Shown: one piece after another, positions 16,981 to 25,104 of the stretch | How the letters are laid out: each line of letters begins with the position of its first letter | Numbering within the stretch: the stretch's first letter is position 1 | Assembly: GCF_030547005.1 (NCBI RefSeq) | Contig: NZ_JAUOPN010000007.1 | Location: 124,001 to 188,000, forward strand | Origin: Maribacter sp. 1_MG-2023 | Lineage (GTDB): Bacteria > Bacteroidota > Bacteroidia > Flavobacteriales > Flavobacteriaceae | DNA length: 64,000 nucleotides | Direction: 5' to 3' | Notes under the pieces: generated by a model | Told to the model about the DNA's origin: nothing | What the model saw: the letters and a program-made list of their open reading frames with translations, nothing else | Database searches by the model: none | Translations under genes and position numbers: made by a program

Positions 16981-18051
16981 ATGAGAATTCTTCTATTAGT
17001 CATCGTGTTATTTATTTCAATCTCGGCAAGTAGTCAAGTTGATGGTGAAAAATTACGTATTGGTTATACCGCTGCTGCACCTTTTATAATTGAGAACGGA
17101 GAGGATGTGGAGGGACTTAATGTCTGGTTATGGAAAAGGGTGGCTAGTGATTTAAATATTGAATATGAGATGATACCAATGGAGTTTTCATCTTTGTTAG
17201 ATTCTCTTCGCACTGGTGGAATTGATTTAAGTATTAATCCGCTAACCATTACTAGTCAGCGTAGTAAAGAGATGGAGTTTACACATTCTTTTTATGCTTC
17301 TAATGCCACTATAGCTATTGCCGAAGTTTCTTCTTTTGATAGATTGAAGTCATATTTAAGTGGTTTTTTAAATGTCGGCTTTCTAAGCGGCTTACTGATT
17401 TTGCTATTTATTATCTTTTTATTTGGGGTGCTAGGGTGGTTGTTTGAGCGTAAAAAGAATCCGGAGGCATTTAGACCTGGAAGAAGCGGACTATGGGATG
17501 GCATGTGGTGGTCTGCTGTAACTCTGACTACTGTAGGCTATGGTGATAAGGCACCGGTCACCAAATTTGGTAAGATAACCGCCTTGGTTCTAATGTTTGG
17601 TGGACTCCTATTTATTTCAGGATTAACAGCGAGTATAGCATCGAGTTTAACCGTAAATCAACTTACTACGAATCCTGATGGTTTTAATGAATTTAAGGGC
17701 AGGGCAGTGGGCACTATAACTAACTCTGGTACTGAAAATTTCTTATCAGAGCATTTTTTTAAAGATATTCATACATATTCAAATGTACCAACTGGTTTAA
17801 GAAATTTGGACCAAGGTAAAATCAAGGCTTTCATATACGATGAGCCTATTTTAAAATATGCCATTCAAAGAGATTCTACATTACATGAATTAGAGTTACT
17901 ACCGATTAAATTTGATATTCAGTTCTATGCCTTTGCACTCCCAAAAACACATGTAGAATTAGAGCAACGAATTACTCAGCGAATTCTTGAAATAATAGAA
18001 ACCGAAGAATGGGATATTGTTTTAAATGAATATGGCTTGGCTGAATTTTAG
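16981..18051 (+). CDS. GluR0-like ligand-gated potassium channel
   Basis: A 356-residue protein with the architecture of a prokaryotic ionotropic glutamate receptor. It has a signal peptide (residues 1-18), the first half of a periplasmic ligand-binding domain (about 24-115), a transmembrane helix (about 133-153), a pore loop with the K+ selectivity filter TVGYGD (184-189), a second helix (about 198-222), and the second half of the binding domain (about 231-350). The filter predicts K+ selectivity; the ligand, perhaps an amino acid, is unknown. Only one subunit type is present, so a homotetramer is expected. It converges on the LURP-like gene with a 4-nt overlap. Confidence 0.88.
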   Translation: MRILLLVIVLFISISASSQVDGEKLRIGYTAAAPFIIENGEDVEGLNVWLWKRVASDLNIEYEMIPMEFSSLLDSLRTGGIDLSINPLTITSQRSKEMEFTHSFYASNATIAIAEVSSFDRLKSYLSGFLNVGFLSGLLILLFIIFLFGVLGWLFERKKNPEAFRPGRSGLWDGMWWSAVTLTTVGYGDKAPVTKFGKITALVLMFGGLLFISGLTASIASSLTVNQLTTNPDGFNEFKGRAVGTITNSGTENFLSEHFFKDIHTYSNVPTGLRNLDQGKIKAFIYDEPILKYAIQRDSTLHELELLPIKFDIQFYAFALPKTHVELEQRITQRILEIIETEEWDIVLNEYGLAEF

Positions 18052-18644
18052 CCTTTACGGCGTTCTAGTAATACCATCATCATTAAGCTTAATATGATAA
18101 TATCATCATCATTACCGTTCAGTTTTTTTACTTCACTAACCTTAAAGCGACGACCAACTAATGATTTCTCTTTAGACAATCGAACTACGGTTTCATTGTT
18201 ACCATTGATTACCAAATAAGCTGGGTTTAGAAATAGTCCTGTAAATAGGTTAATAATAGGTATTTGCCCTACTAAACCATCCATCACTTTTACCCATGCA
18301 TTCTCTTCTCTAATAGTATACTTCAATTGCTTGTTTTCGTCAAAAACTTCGTAATGTGCTTTCCATAAAGAAGCCCATCCCTTGCGACCGATTTTTCCAA
18401 ACTCTTTACCTGCCGTATCTGAGAAAGAATAGCATGCAGAAAAGTCGATCCACCTATCTGCTTTGATGTTGTAAAGTAAATTAGTTTTACTGTCATTTTG
18501 ATAAACACCAACGTTTTCTTTAAACTTGAAAAGCTTTTGTTTTACATAAGCTACCATTTTACCATTGGCATCTACAGCTGAAAAATCGTTCGACAGTGTG
18601 CCGATATGGAAAGTAAAATCTAATGGAAATTTATAATCTTGCAT
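18048..18644 (-). CDS. LURP-one/scramblase-like domain protein
   Basis: A 198-residue protein without a signal peptide. The repeated beta hairpins around KMVAYVKQKLFKFKENVGVY, FGKIGRKGW and KQLKYTIREEN resemble the LURP-one/Tubby-like/phospholipid scramblase fold. A hydrophobic segment near residue 125 (IPIINLFTGLFLNP) could touch a membrane, and a C-terminal stretch rich in Ile, Leu and Met could be another. Role unknown. The last codons overlap the 3' end of the channel gene, so the two transcripts are antisense there. Confidence 0.7.
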   Translation of the reverse strand: MQDYKFPLDFTFHIGTLSNDFSAVDANGKMVAYVKQKLFKFKENVGVYQNDSKTNLLYNIKADRWIDFSACYSFSDTAGKEFGKIGRKGWASLWKAHYEVFDENKQLKYTIREENAWVKVMDGLVGQIPIINLFTGLFLNPAYLVINGNNETVVRLSKEKSLVGRRFKVSEVKKLNGNDDDIIILSLMMMVLLERRKG

Positions 18645-18694
18645 AAAATGGTTTTTTAGGTAAAATGGTTAAACTTTAATGGAGTAATTATATG

Positions 18695-19396
18695 TTAATA
18701 GGTAGCTTTAACTTCTCCCATTGATATGGAAAACGGACCAAGTTTATGTTGGGTAGGTAAGAAAACGCCGCTATCTGTTTCAATCCAATCTTGCCATGTC
18801 GCTTCAACACCACCAATTGGGATAATTTTTGTCCAAAGTTTAAAACTCTTAGGTCTTCCGCTAGGTTCTATTAACCATAGATATGAATCGCCAGGTGTAT
18901 CGCCACCTTGGGTGTAAGTTACAAGAAGCGCTTCAGAACCATCTTCCATATCTACTAAATAGCGCTCGGTGCCGCGGTCAAAAGCTTTAAAGGGTGCTAC
19001 TAGCCAAAAAGAATCATTATTGAAATAGCTTTGGGCATCTTCAATAAGGTCTTGTGTTTCTTCATAAGACGCAAGTTTATTATTAATCGTAGCAGTACTT
19101 GAATGCGGAGTGATTAAGTCTAAGTTTACAACGATGTCATCATAACTTACTATTACAATTTGCTTTTCTCTATCCCATTTATAGGTGTGGTCACCTCGAA
19201 AAGACCATTCTAATACTTTAGTTTTATTGAAATTTTTGTAATTAAGTGCGTCAAACATTCTGTACGCCAAAGCATCAGCTTCGGGTCCAGATTCACCAGT
19301 AGGTACAGGTTCATTATAGAGGTAATATAAGAAGCTGTAGCCTATTATCGCAAGTAAAATAACTATACCAATAAACTTAAATAATTTCTTTAGCAT
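18695..19396 (-). CDS. Hypothetical membrane-anchored envelope protein
   Basis: A 233-residue protein with one N-terminal transmembrane helix (IGIVILLAIIGYSFLYYLY) that would anchor a periplasmic domain. The soluble part resembles a beta-rich lipoprotein-carrier-like or outer-membrane sensing fold: strands with EYDGSEALLVTYTQGGDTPGDSYLWLIEPSG-like spacing and a C-terminal FLPTQHKLGPFSISMGEV. I recognise no named family. It follows the gene at 19470 on the same strand with about 70 nt between them. Confidence 0.7.
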   Translation of the reverse strand: MLKKLFKFIGIVILLAIIGYSFLYYLYNEPVPTGESGPEADALAYRMFDALNYKNFNKTKVLEWSFRGDHTYKWDREKQIVIVSYDDIVVNLDLITPHSSTATINNKLASYEETQDLIEDAQSYFNNDSFWLVAPFKAFDRGTERYLVDMEDGSEALLVTYTQGGDTPGDSYLWLIEPSGRPKSFKLWTKIIPIGGVEATWQDWIETDSGVFLPTQHKLGPFSISMGEVKATY

Positions 19397-19469
19397 AATG
19401 TATTCAAATAATTCATTAATAATAAATTGTGACTAAAATGTAATCGATTAAAATTAGATTTATTTAAGA

Positions 19470-21161
19470 CTAAAATCCTATTGCGGCATCATCTCCACGT
19501 TTATCGGCACCCCCTTCAAGTTTCCCATTTGCTAAAACGCGAATAGCATCAACTTTACCTATAATAGGGGTTCTTTCTTCATTAATAATATATCCTTTAG
19601 ATTTCATTTCTTCTTTTAATTCTGCAGAAAATCCGTCTGGTTCAAAGATGACCATATCTGGTAACCATTGATGATGAAACCGAGGAGCGTTAACGGCATC
19701 TTGCATGCTCATTTTAAACTCATATCCATTTAAAATAGTTTGTGCTACAGCGGTAATAATTGTGGATCCACCCGGTGTGCCAACAACCATCCATAACTTA
19801 CCATCACGTTCAACGATGGTTGGGGTCATGCTACTTAGCATTCTTTTTTCAGCAGCAATACTGTTAGCTTCTGCGCCAACTAGACCGAACATATTCGGTA
19901 CACCGGCTTTAGCGCTAAAATCATCCATTTCGTTGTTTAAGAAGAAGCCAAGCTCATCTGAATATAACTTAGAGCCATACGCGCCGTTTAATGTAGTTGT
20001 TACAGAAACAGCATTACCTTCTTGATCAACAATAGAGTAGTGGGTAGTTTCCATACTTTCTACAATCTCAATATTGCCATGTTCCACTTCAGAAGACTTA
20101 GTGGCCTTGTCAAAAGAAAAGCTTGCCATTCTTTCAGCGAGGTATTCATCACTTAATAATTTGTCATATGGTATTTCAACAAAATCAGGATCACCTAAAA
20201 AGTAGTTTCTGTCGGCATAGGCTCTTCTTGATGCTTCAGTAAACAATTGTACCATTTTAGGAGAATTGTGACCGAGTTTGGCAACATCATATTGCTCTAT
20301 CATTTTAAATATCTGATTGATGGTTACGCCACCACTACTAGGCGGACTCATAGAAATTATATGCAAGTCTTTGTAGTTGAAAGTGATAGGATCTCTCCAT
20401 ACTGCTTGGTATTTTTCTAAATCTTCTTCTGTTACGTACCCTCCTTTTTCTTGAATAAATGCAGCAAGTTTTTGTGCTACTTCACCTTTATAGAATCCGT
20501 CTCTACCATGCTTTGCAATACTTCTAAAAGTATTTGCCAAAGCAGGATATTTAATGGTATCGTTCAATTTATATTCGGTCGCAAACTTGGTACTGTCGCT
20601 GTTTACCTCAATAAATTTATCGCGTTGGCTTGCTAGTCTTTTTTCTTGATTGGCGGTTACCACTACGCCACGCTCTGCTAGAGCAATAACAGGAGCCATA
20701 ATTTCTTCAAGTGGGAGAGAACCAAATTTTTTGTGCACCTCAATTATACCGGCAACAGTACCTGGAACACCAACTGCCGTAGCCCCTAATGTGCTTTTAC
20801 CTGGTATTACATTACCCAATGAATCTAGGTACATGTATTTGTGCGCAGATAATGGTGCTTTTTCGCGGTAGTCTAAAGATCCTGCTTCACCATTTGCTTT
20901 TCTGTATACCATAAAGCCGCCACCTCCTAAATTACCTGCAAAAGGATAAACGACAACTAAAGCCATTTCGGTTGCAACCATAGCGTCAAAAGCGTTACCA
21001 CCTTGTTGCATAATATCACTGCCTATTTTAGAAGCTTCTTCACGAGCTGATACTACCATTGCTTTTTCTGTAACCGTACCCGTTGGTACTGCAGGATTCT
21101 CTTTGCAACTGCTGAAAATTACGAATGCGGTAAGCATTAATACTAATTTTAGTTGGTTCAT
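19470..21161 (-). CDS. ggt: Gamma-glutamyltransferase
   Basis: A 563-residue N-terminal nucleophile hydrolase that transfers or hydrolyses the gamma-glutamyl group of glutathione in the periplasm. A lipoprotein-type signal peptide ends FVIFSSC. The autoprocessing site is visible as METTHYSIVDQEGNAVS, near residue 370, where the new N-terminal Thr becomes the nucleophile. GGGGFMVYR and the C-terminal GTPGGSTIITAVAQ motifs are also family hallmarks. Length and motifs match the complete enzyme. It may recycle cysteine from glutathione or degrade gamma-glutamyl peptides. Confidence 0.93.
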   Translation of the reverse strand: MNQLKLVLMLTAFVIFSSCKENPAVPTGTVTEKAMVVSAREEASKIGSDIMQQGGNAFDAMVATEMALVVVYPFAGNLGGGGFMVYRKANGEAGSLDYREKAPLSAHKYMYLDSLGNVIPGKSTLGATAVGVPGTVAGIIEVHKKFGSLPLEEIMAPVIALAERGVVVTANQEKRLASQRDKFIEVNSDSTKFATEYKLNDTIKYPALANTFRSIAKHGRDGFYKGEVAQKLAAFIQEKGGYVTEEDLEKYQAVWRDPITFNYKDLHIISMSPPSSGGVTINQIFKMIEQYDVAKLGHNSPKMVQLFTEASRRAYADRNYFLGDPDFVEIPYDKLLSDEYLAERMASFSFDKATKSSEVEHGNIEIVESMETTHYSIVDQEGNAVSVTTTLNGAYGSKLYSDELGFFLNNEMDDFSAKAGVPNMFGLVGAEANSIAAEKRMLSSMTPTIVERDGKLWMVVGTPGGSTIITAVAQTILNGYEFKMSMQDAVNAPRFHHQWLPDMVIFEPDGFSAELKEEMKSKGYIINEERTPIIGKVDAIRVLANGKLEGGADKRGDDAAIGF

Positions 21162-21223
21162 AGTTAGTTAAATTTATAGTTTAAATAATTGAGTTTAAAA
21201 TATTGGTTAATAGATTTTAATAA

Positions 21224-21820
21224 TTATTTTTTATTTGTAAGTGAAGTATATTTTTGTTTTGAAAAAGTAATAAGTTCTTCGAAGAACTCGGTAAATTCAG
21301 CCTCAAAGGCATCATAGTGTTCTTCGAGGTCTAGAATGGCAAAATTCATTTTAGATTTATTATTCGTTCTACGATTCATACCATTTAGTACACGAGCGAT
21401 TCCGTCCATTTTAGAATAGTTGAATATCCAATTATCGCTAATCATATAAGGCATCATTTTTTTGACACCGATAGGTAGAATTTCGTAATTATCTTCTAAA
21501 AGGTCATAGAAATTATCCACAAAAACATCCAACGGTACATCAGAATACTTAGACCAATTTTTAGCTAAGAAGTGATCGTAGTAGATATCAACGATAACTC
21601 GGCTGTAATGACTGTAATTTGCATGAAGCCTTTTGCTGCTAATTTTTGGTATCGCATGGCTATCGGTATACGTGTCTATATGACGGTGAAGTTTTATGCC
21701 TTTCTGTACTTTTATCGGAAGGTGGTCAAATTTATTGGCACGAATGCTATCGGCTATAAAGTTGCCTATGGTAATATCTTTGTCATTAAAAGACAGGTAA
21801 ATATGAGCTAAAAAATTCAT
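21224..21820 (-). CDS. Acyl carrier protein phosphodiesterase-like protein (AcpH family)
   Basis: A 198-residue protein resembling AcpH/DUF479. It starts MNFLAHIYLSF, followed by GNFIADSIRAN and KGIKLHRHIDTYTDSH, with the Asp/His residues of an HD-like metal site, and later DHFLAKNWSKYSDVPLD. AcpH removes the 4'-phosphopantetheine arm from acyl carrier protein. Such proteins are common as single copies in flavobacteria, but activity here is inferred from sequence alone. It is divergent from glmM. Confidence 0.85.
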   Translation of the reverse strand: MNFLAHIYLSFNDKDITIGNFIADSIRANKFDHLPIKVQKGIKLHRHIDTYTDSHAIPKISSKRLHANYSHYSRVIVDIYYDHFLAKNWSKYSDVPLDVFVDNFYDLLEDNYEILPIGVKKMMPYMISDNWIFNYSKMDGIARVLNGMNRRTNNKSKMNFAILDLEEHYDAFEAEFTEFFEELITFSKQKYTSLTNKK

Positions 21821-21886
21821 TCGCCTAAATTATGCTTAGTAGTTCGAATTTACAAAGATGGGCAATAGTGATAAGTATGATACGTT

Positions 21887-21894
21887 TATATTTG
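21887..21894 (+). promoter_or_regulatory. -7 element (TATATTTG) of glmM
   Basis: An exact TAnnTTTG match 21 nt before the glmM ATG. It supports this start codon and a short leader. Confidence 0.6.
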
Positions 21895-21915
21895 CAAAAA
21901 ACTTATTAAGATTAT

Positions 21916-23304
21916 ATGACACTAATAAAATCTATTTCAGGAATACGAGGAACAATTGGAGGTAAACCAGGAGACAATCTTACACCTATTGATGCAGTAA
22001 AATTTGCTGCTTCGTACGGAATCTGGTTGAAAGACTATTCTAAAAAAGATAAATTAAAAGTTGTTATTGGTCGTGATGCCCGCTTATCTGGCGAGATGAT
22101 GCAGAACCTTGTAGTGTCTACTTTGGTAGGTTTAGGTATTGATGTTGTTGATTTAGATTTATCTACAACACCAACTGTAGAGATTGCTGTACCAATGGAG
22201 AACGCCGATGGGGGAATTATATTAACAGCAAGTCATAATCCAAAACAATGGAATGCCTTAAAGTTGTTAAACGAAAAAGGAGAATTCTTAGATGCTGCTC
22301 AAGGTGCTAAAATTCTTGAAATTGCAGAAAAAGAAGATTTCAATTTTTCTGATGTTGATGATTTAGGAGTTATAAATAAGAACGACAGTTATATTGACAT
22401 ACATATAGATGAAGTTTTAAACCTTTCTTTGGTTGATGCCGAGGTGGTTAAAAAAGCGAAATTCAAAGTTGTGGTTGATGGGGTGAATTCTACAGGTGGT
22501 ATTGCAATACCAAAGCTTTTAAAGGAATTTGGAGTAGAAGTGGTAGAATTGTATTGCAAACCAACAGGTCATTTTCCACATAATCCAGAGCCATTAAAAG
22601 AGCATTTAAAAGATATTTGCGATTTAGTTATTAAAGAAAAAGCTGATTTCGGTATTGTAGTAGATCCAGATGTAGATCGCTTGGCATTCATTAGTAATGA
22701 TGGTGAAATGTTCGGTGAAGAATATACGTTGGTCGCTTGTGCTGATTATGTTTTAGGTAAAACAAAAGGCAATACGGTTTCTAACCTATCGTCTTCTCGT
22801 GCATTGCGTGATATTACCCAAAAACATGGTGGTACATATGAAGCTGCTGCAGTAGGTGAAGTAAACGTAGTTACGAAAATGAAGGCTAATAACGCTATAA
22901 TTGGTGGCGAGGGTAATGGAGGTATTATTTATCCTGAAAGTCACTATGGTAGAGATTCATTAGTAGGTACAGCTTTATTTTTAATGCTGATGGCTGAAAA
23001 AGGAGGTACAGTAGCAGAATTAAGAGCTAGCTACCCAAGCTACTTTATGAGCAAAAAGAAAATTCAATTAACACCTGGGTTAGATGTTGATGGAATTTTA
23101 AAATCTATGGCTGAAAAGTATGCAAATGAAGAGTTGTCTACTATTGATGGTGTAAAGATTGATTTTGCAGAAAACTGGGTTCATTTAAGAAAATCGAATA
23201 CCGAGCCAATAATAAGAATTTATACAGAAGCTAAAAGTCAGACAGAGGCTGATGGATTAGCAGATAGAATTATTGGTGAGATAAAATCTATAGCCGGTTT
23301 ATAA
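21916..23304 (+). CDS. glmM: Phosphoglucosamine mutase-like alpha-phosphohexomutase
   Basis: A 462-residue phosphohexomutase converting glucosamine-6-phosphate to glucosamine-1-phosphate for peptidoglycan and LPS precursors. The active-site serine loop TASHNPKQWN (near residue 101) is present, as are the metal loop DPDVDRLAF (near residue 254), GEGNGG (near residue 334) and the C-terminal phosphate-binding RKSNTEPIIRIY. These four motifs define the superfamily. The choice of GlmM over phosphomannomutase rests on overall resemblance to flavobacterial GlmM. A strong terminator follows immediately. Confidence 0.9.
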   Translation: MTLIKSISGIRGTIGGKPGDNLTPIDAVKFAASYGIWLKDYSKKDKLKVVIGRDARLSGEMMQNLVVSTLVGLGIDVVDLDLSTTPTVEIAVPMENADGGIILTASHNPKQWNALKLLNEKGEFLDAAQGAKILEIAEKEDFNFSDVDDLGVINKNDSYIDIHIDEVLNLSLVDAEVVKKAKFKVVVDGVNSTGGIAIPKLLKEFGVEVVELYCKPTGHFPHNPEPLKEHLKDICDLVIKEKADFGIVVDPDVDRLAFISNDGEMFGEEYTLVACADYVLGKTKGNTVSNLSSSRALRDITQKHGGTYEAAAVGEVNVVTKMKANNAIIGGEGNGGIIYPESHYGRDSLVGTALFLMLMAEKGGTVAELRASYPSYFMSKKKIQLTPGLDVDGILKSMAEKYANEELSTIDGVKIDFAENWVHLRKSNTEPIIRIYTEAKSQTEADGLADRIIGEIKSIAGL

Positions 23305-23323
23305 AAATCATATTTGCCGATAA

Positions 23324-23359
23324 AAAAACCGGAAGCAGTTCAACTGCTTCCGGTTTTTA
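23324..23359. terminator. Bidirectional terminator between glmM and the acyltransferase gene
   Basis: AACCGGAAGCAGTT (23327-23340) pairs with AACTGCTTCCGGTT (23342-23355), flanked by A5 on one side and T5 on the other. The symmetric A/T tails mean it works from both sides, ending glmM from the left and the acyltransferase from the right. Confidence 0.9.
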
Positions 23360-23371
23360 TTTTCAATAGTC

Positions 23372-24274
23372 TTAACTAACATCAGCAAAAGCTGCAGGTT
23401 TTTTACCTCTATGTTTCCAACGTTTGTGGGTCCATAGGTAGTATTCAGGTTTTTCCCGAATTTGCTCTTCGGTGAGTCTTAAGAATTTGTCCGTGATTTC
23501 ATGTTCTTTGGTCTCTTTGCTATTTATAGAGATAGGGGTGAATTCTGCTTTGTAGTGTCCGCGTTTTACTTTGCTTACTTTTAAGAATACCGTTGCTAAT
23601 CCTGTCTTTCGTGCTAGCGCTTCACCACCATTAAATATTGGAACAGTAATGCCCATGAAATCTGTCCAATAATGTGCTCTATGCGCTTGTGGTGACTGGT
23701 CACTTACCATACCGTACGTAGCACGGACATTATTTCTAAAATTATGAATGACTGTTTTGGCGGTCTGTGCTTGGGTTATTAAAGTAGTATTCCATCTAGC
23801 TCTAGTTTTTCTAATAAAATTATCAAAATAAGAGTTGTTTATTTTCTGGTAAACGGCATACCCCTTAGAGTTTACGTAGTTATTGATGCTTACGTTCCAT
23901 TCCCAATTGGCATAATGTGCACATAAAATAATAATACTTCGTTCTTTTTCGATTTCCAGTAAAACTTCAGGATTTACAAGGTGGTATTTTTTAGCGACAG
24001 CCTCTTTACTAAGGTTCATGGTTTTGACCATTTCTAAAAACATATCACAAAGGTGTTTGTAGAATTCCTTTTCAATACGATGAATTTCATCAGCAGACTT
24101 ATCTGGAAAGACCAAATTCAAATTCTCTTGCACCACTTTTCTTCTATAACCGAATACGCGATATATGAAGAAACAGGCAATATCAGATAAACCATAAAAT
24201 AAGCGATGTGGCAAAATAGAAACAACCCATAAAAAGGGATAGATCAAAACAAAGGCCAGTAGTTGCATTTTCAA
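23372..24274 (-). CDS. LpxL/HtrB-family lipid A acyltransferase
   Basis: A 300-residue inner-membrane enzyme of the lysophospholipid acyltransferase superfamily that would add a secondary acyl chain to lipid A. An N-terminal membrane segment (about residues 5-35) is followed by the catalytic HYANWEW motif (HX4E) near residue 127. The QKINNSYFDNFIRKTR and VSDQSPQ regions fit the acceptor-binding part. It is divergent from the rhomboid gene, with 52 nt between the start codons. Its -7 element (24288-24295) is one arm of a palindrome shared with the opposite promoter. Confidence 0.88.
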   Translation of the reverse strand: MKMQLLAFVLIYPFLWVVSILPHRLFYGLSDIACFFIYRVFGYRRKVVQENLNLVFPDKSADEIHRIEKEFYKHLCDMFLEMVKTMNLSKEAVAKKYHLVNPEVLLEIEKERSIIILCAHYANWEWNVSINNYVNSKGYAVYQKINNSYFDNFIRKTRARWNTTLITQAQTAKTVIHNFRNNVRATYGMVSDQSPQAHRAHYWTDFMGITVPIFNGGEALARKTGLATVFLKVSKVKRGHYKAEFTPISINSKETKEHEITDKFLRLTEEQIREKPEYYLWTHKRWKHRGKKPAAFADVS

Positions 24275-24287
24275 AAAAAATTATGGG

Positions 24288-24305
24288 CAAATATAGTTAT
24301 ATTTG
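24288..24305. promoter_or_regulatory. Palindromic pair of back-to-back -7 elements
   Basis: CAAATATA (24288-24295, leftward TATATTTG) and TATATTTG (24298-24305) are an exact 8-2-8 inverted repeat, each an exact TAnnTTTG match for one of the two divergent genes. The -33 region of each promoter would overlap the start region of the other, so the two polymerases should compete. This also shows that the TTG at 24303 cannot be the rhomboid start codon. Confidence 0.65.
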
Positions 24306-24326
24306 ACGCCAAATAAAGGGCAGATA

Positions 24327-24977
24327 ATGTACAACATTGATATAGCGACCATAGCAATAATAGCGGCAAATGTATTAGTGTCAATGAAGGGATTCAATGA
24401 TACTACTTTTTTTGAACGCTACAAATTTAGTATTGGGGCAATTAAAGCGGGTCAGAAAGAACGTATGGCAACATCGGGATTTCTGCATGTAGATATTTCA
24501 CATTTATTGTTTAATATGCTTACGCTTTATTTCTTTGCAGGCGTAGTCATCAATTGGTTTGGAACAACTCAGTTTTTAATCATTTATGCCGTAAGTCTTA
24601 TTGGTGGTAGCTTGTTGGCATTAAGTTTTCATAAAGACGAACCTTATTATTCTGCGGTTGGTGCAAGTGGTGCGGTAACGGGTATATTGTATTCGGCGAT
24701 TCTCTTACAACCAAACATGCAATTGGGTATTATGTTTATTCCAATTCCGGTTCCTGCGTATGTTGTGGGTATTGGTTATTTGCTTTATTCTATTTATGGT
24801 ATGAAAAAGCGATTAGGCAATATTGGACATACTGCTCATTTTGGAGGAGCGATTGGAGGGTATGCCTGTACCTTATTATTCATGCCTAGCTTATTGCAGA
24901 CAGAAACTCTAATGGTAGGTTTGCTGGCATTGCCAATACTACTATTATTGGTACTTGAGAAAATGGGTAAGATTTAG
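24327..24977 (+). CDS. Rhomboid-family intramembrane serine protease
   Basis: A protein of about 216 residues with six hydrophobic segments. The catalytic Ser is in VGASGAVTG (Ser114 from the ATG at 24327) and the catalytic His in GHTAHFGGAIGG (His171), giving the Ser-His dyad that cleaves transmembrane helices in the bilayer. HLLFNML earlier is the family's helix-2 motif. An upstream TTG at 24303 would add eight residues but lies inside the -7 element, so the ATG is preferred. Substrates are unknown. Divergent from the acyltransferase gene. Confidence 0.9.
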   Translation: MYNIDIATIAIIAANVLVSMKGFNDTTFFERYKFSIGAIKAGQKERMATSGFLHVDISHLLFNMLTLYFFAGVVINWFGTTQFLIIYAVSLIGGSLLALSFHKDEPYYSAVGASGAVTGILYSAILLQPNMQLGIMFIPIPVPAYVVGIGYLLYSIYGMKKRLGNIGHTAHFGGAIGGYACTLLFMPSLLQTETLMVGLLALPILLLLVLEKMGKI

Positions 24978-25000
24978 ATTACTTTCCTGTTTTTTAACCG

Positions 25001-25034
25001 ATAAAGTGTATTATTAACCCTAATAAAGTGTATT
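25001..25034. promoter_or_regulatory. Tandem 12-bp direct repeat, 22-nt period
   Basis: ATAAAGTGTATT occurs at 25001-25012 and again at 25023-25034, exact copies 22 nt apart (two turns of the helix). It lies 70-100 nt upstream of the LVIVD lipoprotein gene. Paired direct repeats at this spacing are typical of sites bound by LytTR-type or other tandem-binding response regulators. No regulator gene is adjacent. Confidence 0.45.
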
Positions 25035-25104
25035 TCATCGTATTTCTCTGTGTATAGACAACAAGAGGGCAATTCGGGGCGTTAGTGCAAAAAACCCGAT
25101 TAAA

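Noticed and set aside
19705-20025. Open frame of 106 codons on the plus strand
   Set aside because: It lies fully antisense within ggt, whose catalytic motifs are read from the other strand.
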